NCBI RefSeq assembly: GCF_030409415.1
Contig: NZ_JAUFPW010000035.1
Coordinates: forward strand, 248,001-312,000
Direction: 5' to 3'
DNA: 64,000 bases
DNA from: Pedobacter aquatilis
Lineage (GTDB): Bacteria; Bacteroidota; Bacteroidia; Sphingobacteriales; Sphingobacteriaceae
Shown: positions 59,236-64,000 of the stretch, in pieces
Position numbering within the stretch: position 1 is the first letter of the stretch
Layout of the letters: each line of letters opens with the position of its first letter
Notes under the pieces: model-generated
What the model saw: the letters and a program-made list of their open reading frames with translations, nothing else
What the model was told of the DNA's origin: nothing
Database searches by the model: none
Made by a program: the position numbers and the translations under genes

Positions 59236-60711
59236 ATGCTTTTTAGTCGGTCGTCATTGCGAGGTACAGCCCGTCCCGATTTTTCGGTAAAGCACTCTCT
59301 TTTGTTGCTAGCTATCCTTTTGTGCTCCTTAACCTCAAACGCCAAAATCCTTTTGCCACAAATCCTATCCAGCAATATGGTTTTGCAACGCGATAAACCC
59401 ATCAATATCTGGGGTTTTGCATCAGCAGGAGAAATAGTTGACGTTACTTTCGCAGGGCAAAAAAAGCAAACCATTACCGATAAAGACGGAAAATGGGCGG
59501 TCATTTTAACGCCACTAAAAACTTCTTCAACACCACAAACCATGACCATTAACGGTTCGAATAAAATCGAATTGAGCAATATTTTGGTTGGCGAAGTTTG
59601 GCTTTGTTCTGGGCAATCGAATATGGAATACCAAATGCGTAAGCTGGCAAAAATTCCAAAGCCAAAAAATGAAAAGTTAGGTTTCCCAGCTGATGAAGTT
59701 GAAAAAGCAAACAATTCGAAAATCAGGGTTTTTCTGGTTAATCGAAAACAGTTGTCAAAACCCGATTCTATACATAAAAGTTGGGCTGTAGCAGAAGATT
59801 CTGCTTTGAAAGCTTTTTCAGCCGTGGGATATTTCTTCGCCAAGGAAGTTCAAGAGAAATTAGGCGTTCCTGTGGGGATGATTTCATCCTCAGTTTCGGG
59901 CAGTGCCATCGAACCTTGGGTTGCTCCAGAAGCATTTGCACAAGAATCTTACTTTAAAAATGTAAAAGTTAGTAACGACCCAGGTAAATTTTATACGCCA
60001 ATGATTGAGCCACTTTCTAAGTATAAAATCCGTGGTTTTTTATGGTACCAAGGCGAAACCAATTGCTTTTTAAACGAAGATATCAGCTATGCTTATAAAA
60101 TGAAAACCTTAATAAACCTTTGGCGAAAAGCTTGGGGCGAACAAGATTTACCCTTTTATTATGTACAAATTGCACCTTATGATTATAGTAAGCAAAAAAG
60201 CGATAAGGTTGTACTTACATCTGAAACCCAACCAAAATTTTGGGAAGCGCAACAACAAATTTTGCGTATGCCGAATACTGGAATGATTTCTACCTCAGAT
60301 TTAAATGACAACGGTGGCGATTTGCACCCAACTTATAAATGGGAAGTAGGCAGAAGATTAGGATTATTGGCGCATGGCAAAACCTACAACCAAAAAATAG
60401 CTTTTTCGGGCCCGATTTTTAAAGCGGTTTCTTTTAAAAATAATCAAGCTTTATTGGAATTTGATTATTTAAAATCATCAAATCAAAATATTACAGGATT
60501 TACTATTGCAGGTAAAGATGAGAATTTTGTCAAGGCCGATGCAATTATAAAAAACGGAAAAGTTGTCGTCTCTTCAAAAGAAATTGCAGCACCAACTGCC
60601 GTTCGCTATAACTGGACGGAAAGTCCGACAGGAAACTTTTACAGTAACGGTTTACCAGCATTACCTTTCCGCACCGATAACCCATTAACCAACCAATTTA
60701 AAACCAATTAA
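59236..60711 (+). CDS. Sialate O-acetylesterase-like carbohydrate esterase
   Basis: 491 residues from the ATG at 59236, giving MLFSRSSLRGTARPDFSVKH then the hydrophobic SLLLLAILLCSLTSNA signal. The frame is open back to 59113 but that part is repeat copy 10. SGNH/SASA features: the N-terminal beta domain (LSSNMVLQRDKPINIWGFAS), catalytic Ser in LCSGQSNMEYQM, GMISSSVSGSAIEPWV, GFLWYQGETNCFL, and the Asp-His pair in NDNGGDLHPTYKWEVGRRL. It removes acetyl groups from sugars, fitting acetylated pectin. The n-region of the signal is encoded by a partial repeat. Its stop overlaps the next ATG by one base. Confidence 0.83.
   Translation: MLFSRSSLRGTARPDFSVKHSLLLLAILLCSLTSNAKILLPQILSSNMVLQRDKPINIWGFASAGEIVDVTFAGQKKQTITDKDGKWAVILTPLKTSSTPQTMTINGSNKIELSNILVGEVWLCSGQSNMEYQMRKLAKIPKPKNEKLGFPADEVEKANNSKIRVFLVNRKQLSKPDSIHKSWAVAEDSALKAFSAVGYFFAKEVQEKLGVPVGMISSSVSGSAIEPWVAPEAFAQESYFKNVKVSNDPGKFYTPMIEPLSKYKIRGFLWYQGETNCFLNEDISYAYKMKTLINLWRKAWGEQDLPFYYVQIAPYDYSKQKSDKVVLTSETQPKFWEAQQQILRMPNTGMISTSDLNDNGGDLHPTYKWEVGRRLGLLAHGKTYNQKIAFSGPIFKAVSFKNNQALLEFDYLKSSNQNITGFTIAGKDENFVKADAIIKNGKVVVSSKEIAAPTAVRYNWTESPTGNFYSNGLPALPFRTDNPLTNQFKTN
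59252..59299. repeat. Partial family A repeat inside a signal-peptide coding region
   Basis: CGTCATTGCGAGGTACAGCC then CGTCCCGATTTTTCGGTAAA, the left-arm variant of copy 3. No right arm is found. It encodes residues of the esterase signal peptide n-region. Confidence 0.7.
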
Positions 60712-63509
60712 TGAAACTTAGATTTATACTTTTTCTTTGTTCGATGATGATGTTTGGAGCCCTAAAAGCACAACAAACGGAGAAATTATATCTTTCGGGA
60801 ACTGGAAATGATAACACTATTAATTGGGATTTTTTCTGTTCAGAAGGCATGAACGCTGGGAAATGGACCACAATTCCTGTGCCTTCAAACTGGGAATTAC
60901 AAGGTTTCGGAAAGTACAATTACGGTTTTAATAAGGAAGCAAACAAAGGAAAAGAGGAGGGACTTTATAAGTATAAATTCACCGTTCCTGCAGATTGGAA
61001 AAACAAAAAAATAAATATTGTTTTTGAGGGTTCGATGACGGATACCGAAGTTAAAATCAATGGAAAATTAGCAGGAGAGATTCATCAAGGTTCGTTTTAT
61101 GTTTTCAAATATGATATTTCTAAACTTTTAAAATCAGGAGAAAATTTACTGGAAGTTAAAGTTGCTAAACATTCTGCTAATCCATCTGTAAATGAAGCCG
61201 AACGCAAAGCGGATTATTGGATTTTCGGTGGAATTTTCCGTCCGGTTTATTTAGAAGCTTTGCCGCTAACTTACATCGATAGAATTCAGATTGATGCAAA
61301 AGCAAACGGCATTTTTACGGCAAATGTTTTTACTTCCGGCGCAGCCGATAAAATTAATGTAGAACTTACGGATGCGAATGGAAAGAAATTTGGTAATGAT
61401 TTTTCAACTAAAATCACAGCTGGCTCTACTAAAATTGAGCAGGAATTTAAAAATCCTGCGCTTTGGTCGTCAGAGTTTCCAAACCTGTACACCGCAACCA
61501 TTTCGTTAATTAAAAACGGCAAAACCATACATCAAATTACCAATAAAATCGGTTTCAGAACGGTTGAAGTTAAAGAACGCGATGGTGTTTATGTGAATGG
61601 TGTGAAGATGAAATTTAAAGGGGTAAACCGTCATTCTTTCTATCCAAAATCTGGCAGAACAACGAGTAAAAAAATCAGCATAGCTGATGTAATGTTGATG
61701 AAAGAAATGAATATGAATGCGGTTCGTATGTCGCATTACCCACCCGATGGGCATTTTTTGGACGTTTGTGATTCGCTGGGTTTATTTGTGATGGATGAAT
61801 TAGCGGGTTGGCATGGCAATTACGATACTAAAACAGGAACGAAACTGTTCAAAGAAATGGTTGTAAATGATGAAAATCATCCATCAATAATATTTTGGGC
61901 CAATGGAAATGAGGGCGGACACAACCGAGAACTCGACCATCTTTTTGCTGATGAAGATATTCAAAAGCGCCCTTTAATTCATCCTTGGGAGGTTTTTAAT
62001 GGTTTTGAAACTACACATTACCGTGAGTTTAATTATGGGATTGGCAATTACGACCATGGTCATAATATTTTAATGCCGACCGAATTTTTGCATGGTATGT
62101 GGGATGGCGGTCATGGCGCTGGTATAGAAGATTACTGGAATGCGATGTGGCATAACCCACTTTCGGCAGGTGGTTTCCTATGGGATTTTGCCGACCAGGC
62201 TGTAGTGCGTACTGATAAAAATGGTGAATTAGATACCGATGGCAATCACGGTCCTGATGGAATTGTTGGGCCATATCACGAAAAAGAGGGTAGTTTCTTT
62301 ACTATAAAAGAAGTTTGGAGTCCTGTTTTTGTCGAGAAAAAAGAAATGACAACTGGTTTTGATGGTTCGTTTTTATTGGAGAACCGTTACGCATTTACCA
62401 ATCTTAATCAATGCAGTTTCGAGTGGAAATTGAAGAAATTGAAAACAAGCGGAGCGGATGCAGAATTTAAAGCAGGCAAAGCCGATGCACCAAATATTAA
62501 GCCTTTTGAAAATGGGAAATTACAAATCAATCTCCCTGCCGATTGGAGAAATTTTGATGCTTTGTATTTAACCATCAAGGATTTATATGGGAAAGAATTA
62601 TTTACCTGGAGTTTCCCAATTTCGCTGCCTAAAGCTGATGCAGATAAAATTGTGGTTAAAACTGGTTCATCGAAAGTAAATCTTAAAGAAACGGCTTCGG
62701 TTTATGAAGTTTCTGCAAATGGTATTGAGCTAACTTTCGATAAAACAAGCGGATTATTGAAGCAAGCTAAAAATGCAAAAGGCATTATCCCATTTTCAAA
62801 CGGCCCGATTTTGCAGGAAGGTATAAATAATTTTAAAAATTTTAAGACCAAAATGGATGGTGAAAATCTGGTGATTTCATCAACTTATGATAAAAAAGAA
62901 AGCTGGAATACTTTAGAATGGACGATTTATCCATCGGGTTGGCTAAAAATGCAGGTTAAATATTTTCCATCCGAATACTTTACCACTTTCGTGGGATTGA
63001 ATTTTTCTTATCCCGAAACGGAAATTAAATCGGTTGAATATAAAGGAAACGGACCTTATCGCGTTTGGAAAAACCGAATGAAAGGCACTGAGTTTGGCGT
63101 TTGGAAAAAGGATTATAACGATTCTGCAACTGGAGAACCAGGCTGGCAATATCCAGAATTTAAAGGTTATCACGCTAATATGTATTGGTGTGAGTTTATC
63201 GGCAAAACGCAAAATTTTAAAGTGGTAACGGATAGAGAGGATGTATTTTTAAGGTTGTTTACGCCAAAAAAATCAAAGGATACAGAGTATGATAATATGA
63301 GTCCGACTTTTCCGAATGGAGATATTTCGTTTATGAATGGAATTTCGGCGATTGGAACAAAAACACAAAAACCAGAAACAACAGGGCCAATGGGTATGAA
63401 AAATATTTATTACGATTTTGATAAGGCACCAAACAGGACGTTGGATATGACTTTGTATTTTGATTTTTCAGTTAAATTAACCAGAGATAAAAAGGATGAA
63501 CACAGATAG
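60711..63509 (+). CDS. GH2 family glycosidase
   Basis: 932 residues, signal peptide to about 20 (MMMFGALKAQ). Domains: jelly roll (IPVPSNWELQGFGKYNYGFN, DYWIFGGIFRPVYLEALPL), immunoglobulin-like, barrel from about 290 (FKGVNRHSFYPKSGRTTSKK, MNAVRMSHYPPDGHFLDVCD) with acid/base E401 in WANGNEGG and nucleophile E458 in LMPTEFLHG, and a C-terminal GH2 beta-sandwich of the beta-galactosidase small-chain type (ASVYEVSANGIELTFDKTSG). Activity is probably beta-galactosidase, beta-glucuronidase or arabinosidase-like. It starts on the stop of the esterase (TAATG), so the two are translationally coupled. Confidence 0.92.
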   Translation: MKLRFILFLCSMMMFGALKAQQTEKLYLSGTGNDNTINWDFFCSEGMNAGKWTTIPVPSNWELQGFGKYNYGFNKEANKGKEEGLYKYKFTVPADWKNKKINIVFEGSMTDTEVKINGKLAGEIHQGSFYVFKYDISKLLKSGENLLEVKVAKHSANPSVNEAERKADYWIFGGIFRPVYLEALPLTYIDRIQIDAKANGIFTANVFTSGAADKINVELTDANGKKFGNDFSTKITAGSTKIEQEFKNPALWSSEFPNLYTATISLIKNGKTIHQITNKIGFRTVEVKERDGVYVNGVKMKFKGVNRHSFYPKSGRTTSKKISIADVMLMKEMNMNAVRMSHYPPDGHFLDVCDSLGLFVMDELAGWHGNYDTKTGTKLFKEMVVNDENHPSIIFWANGNEGGHNRELDHLFADEDIQKRPLIHPWEVFNGFETTHYREFNYGIGNYDHGHNILMPTEFLHGMWDGGHGAGIEDYWNAMWHNPLSAGGFLWDFADQAVVRTDKNGELDTDGNHGPDGIVGPYHEKEGSFFTIKEVWSPVFVEKKEMTTGFDGSFLLENRYAFTNLNQCSFEWKLKKLKTSGADAEFKAGKADAPNIKPFENGKLQINLPADWRNFDALYLTIKDLYGKELFTWSFPISLPKADADKIVVKTGSSKVNLKETASVYEVSANGIELTFDKTSGLLKQAKNAKGIIPFSNGPILQEGINNFKNFKTKMDGENLVISSTYDKKESWNTLEWTIYPSGWLKMQVKYFPSEYFTTFVGLNFSYPETEIKSVEYKGNGPYRVWKNRMKGTEFGVWKKDYNDSATGEPGWQYPEFKGYHANMYWCEFIGKTQNFKVVTDREDVFLRLFTPKKSKDTEYDNMSPTFPNGDISFMNGISAIGTKTQKPETTGPMGMKNIYYDFDKAPNRTLDMTLYFDFSVKLTRDKKDEHR

Positions 63510-63519
63510 ACTGTTACAT

Positions 63520-63600
63520 CGTCATTTAGACCGCAGTGGAGAAATCTTTGAACTTAGAGAAAAGATTTCTCGGCTTCGTTTTGCTTCGCTCGAAATGACG
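63520..63600. repeat. Dispersed inverted repeat, family C copy 2
   Basis: Left arm CGTCATTTAGACCGCAGTGG then AGAAATCTTTGAA, right arm AAAGATTTCTCGGC then TTCGCTCGAAATGACG. The arms match the copy at 1427-1539. Confidence 0.75.
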
Positions 63601-63654
63601 ACCGACATAAAGTGCAAATAATAAATAATCAGTGTAATCAATCGCGAAGCATAA

Positions 63655-64000
63655 ATGAACATTAAAATCTACATAGCAATCATCAGCATTTGGTTTCTGC
63701 ATATTTCAAAATCAGTGGCGCAAATCACTTTGCAAAAAACCACTTGCGAAATGTTGGAAAACCCTTTGGGAATTGATGCACAAAAGCCACGATTTGCATG
63801 GCACATTATTGCTAAAGAACGTAATGTAATGCAAACTGCCTATCAAATTTTAGCATCATCTTCAGCAGAAAAATTAAAAGCTAATGAGGGTGATATTTGG
63901 GATTCCGGAAAGGTTAATTCATCTGAATCAATTCATGTTAACTACGATGGAAAAGCACTCGTTAGTCGGTTAAAAGTATACTGGAAAGTTAAAATTTGGA
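63655..64000 (+). CDS. GH78 alpha-L-rhamnosidase, N-terminal part (runs off right edge)
   Basis: 115 codons are present. A signal peptide (IYIAIISIWFLHISKSVAQ) is followed by the N-terminal immunoglobulin-like domain of bacterial rhamnosidases: LQKTTCEMLENPLGIDAQKP, RFAWHIIAKERNVMQTAYQI, DIWDSGKVNSSESIHVNYDG, LVSRLKVYWKVKIW. This order is typical of GH78. The catalytic barrel is outside the window. Start chosen as the ATG just before the signal. Confidence 0.85.
   Translation, partial: MNIKIYIAIISIWFLHISKSVAQITLQKTTCEMLENPLGIDAQKPRFAWHIIAKERNVMQTAYQILASSSAEKLKANEGDIWDSGKVNSSESIHVNYDGKALVSRLKVYWKVKIW

Noticed and set aside
51099..59299. Repeats considered as a CRISPR array or insertion sequence
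   Set aside because: Spacing is irregular with whole genes between copies, the units are palindromic, and no cas or transposase gene is present.

Overview
The window comes from a member of the Bacteroidota, most likely a Pedobacter-like Sphingobacteriaceae. The signs are low G+C, a SusC/SusD pair, promoters of the TTG-N19-TAnnTTTG type, almost no Shine-Dalgarno sites, many lipoproteins and secreted glycosidases, and short dispersed inverted repeats of a kind common in soil Bacteroidetes. No rRNA, tRNA, CRISPR array, prophage or transposase gene was seen.

Positions 1-16,000 are mostly housekeeping. A LytTR response regulator (cut by the left edge) and a DUF1684 lipid-handling-type protein are followed by a minus-strand aromatic amino acid cluster: pheA, a DAHP synthase/chorismate mutase fusion, aroA and aroC. 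In front of pheA lies what reads as a complete transcription attenuator: a consensus promoter, a 20-codon leader peptide with nine Phe/Tyr codons, an antiterminator segment and an intrinsic terminator. Next come a RelE/ParE-like toxin-antitoxin pair, an S4 protein-aroB-fatty acid hydroxylase operon, proline dehydrogenase, a DUF962 protein, a HAD phosphatase, a patatin, a PAS-LuxR regulator and several small genes.

Positions 16,000-22,300 hold sugar metabolism and its control: an AraC regulator, a Nudix-domain regulator with a degenerate catalytic box, a beta-phosphoglucomutase-like HAD, a secreted aldose 1-epimerase, and a four-gene minus-strand cassette (SDR dehydrogenase, FAH-family hydrolase, rhamnose/fucose mutarotase, amidohydrolase lactonase) that fits non-phosphorylative breakdown of L-fucose or L-rhamnose.

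Positions 22,600-64,000 form a large, nearly all plus-strand polysaccharide utilisation locus (PUL). It encodes an alpha-glucuronidase-like enzyme, an MGH1-like (alpha/alpha)6 glycosidase, a GH28 polygalacturonase, a GH95 fucosidase/galactosidase, a GH2 with a malectin domain, a sodium/sugar symporter, a KDG-aldolase-family lyase, an AraC regulator (minus strand), a fucose-isomerase-like protein, DUF3826, SusC, SusD, a DUF4466-like lipoprotein, two tandem PL1-type pectate lyases, a beta-helix/DUF6298 protein, a GH140-like apiosidase, a GH43-like propeller, a sialidase-like propeller protein, an acetylesterase, a second GH2 and the start of a GH78 rhamnosidase. The set points to a complex pectin, with rhamnogalacturonan II the best guess because of the GH140, GH95, GH78, GH2 and acetylesterase combination; this is inference from family content.

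The PUL genes are separated by copies of a 60-95 bp inverted repeat whose arm ends in CGCAATGACG. At two loci the repeat reaches into coding sequence: one copy supplies the ATG of the GH43-like lipoprotein, and a partial copy supplies the N-terminal region of the acetylesterase signal peptide.
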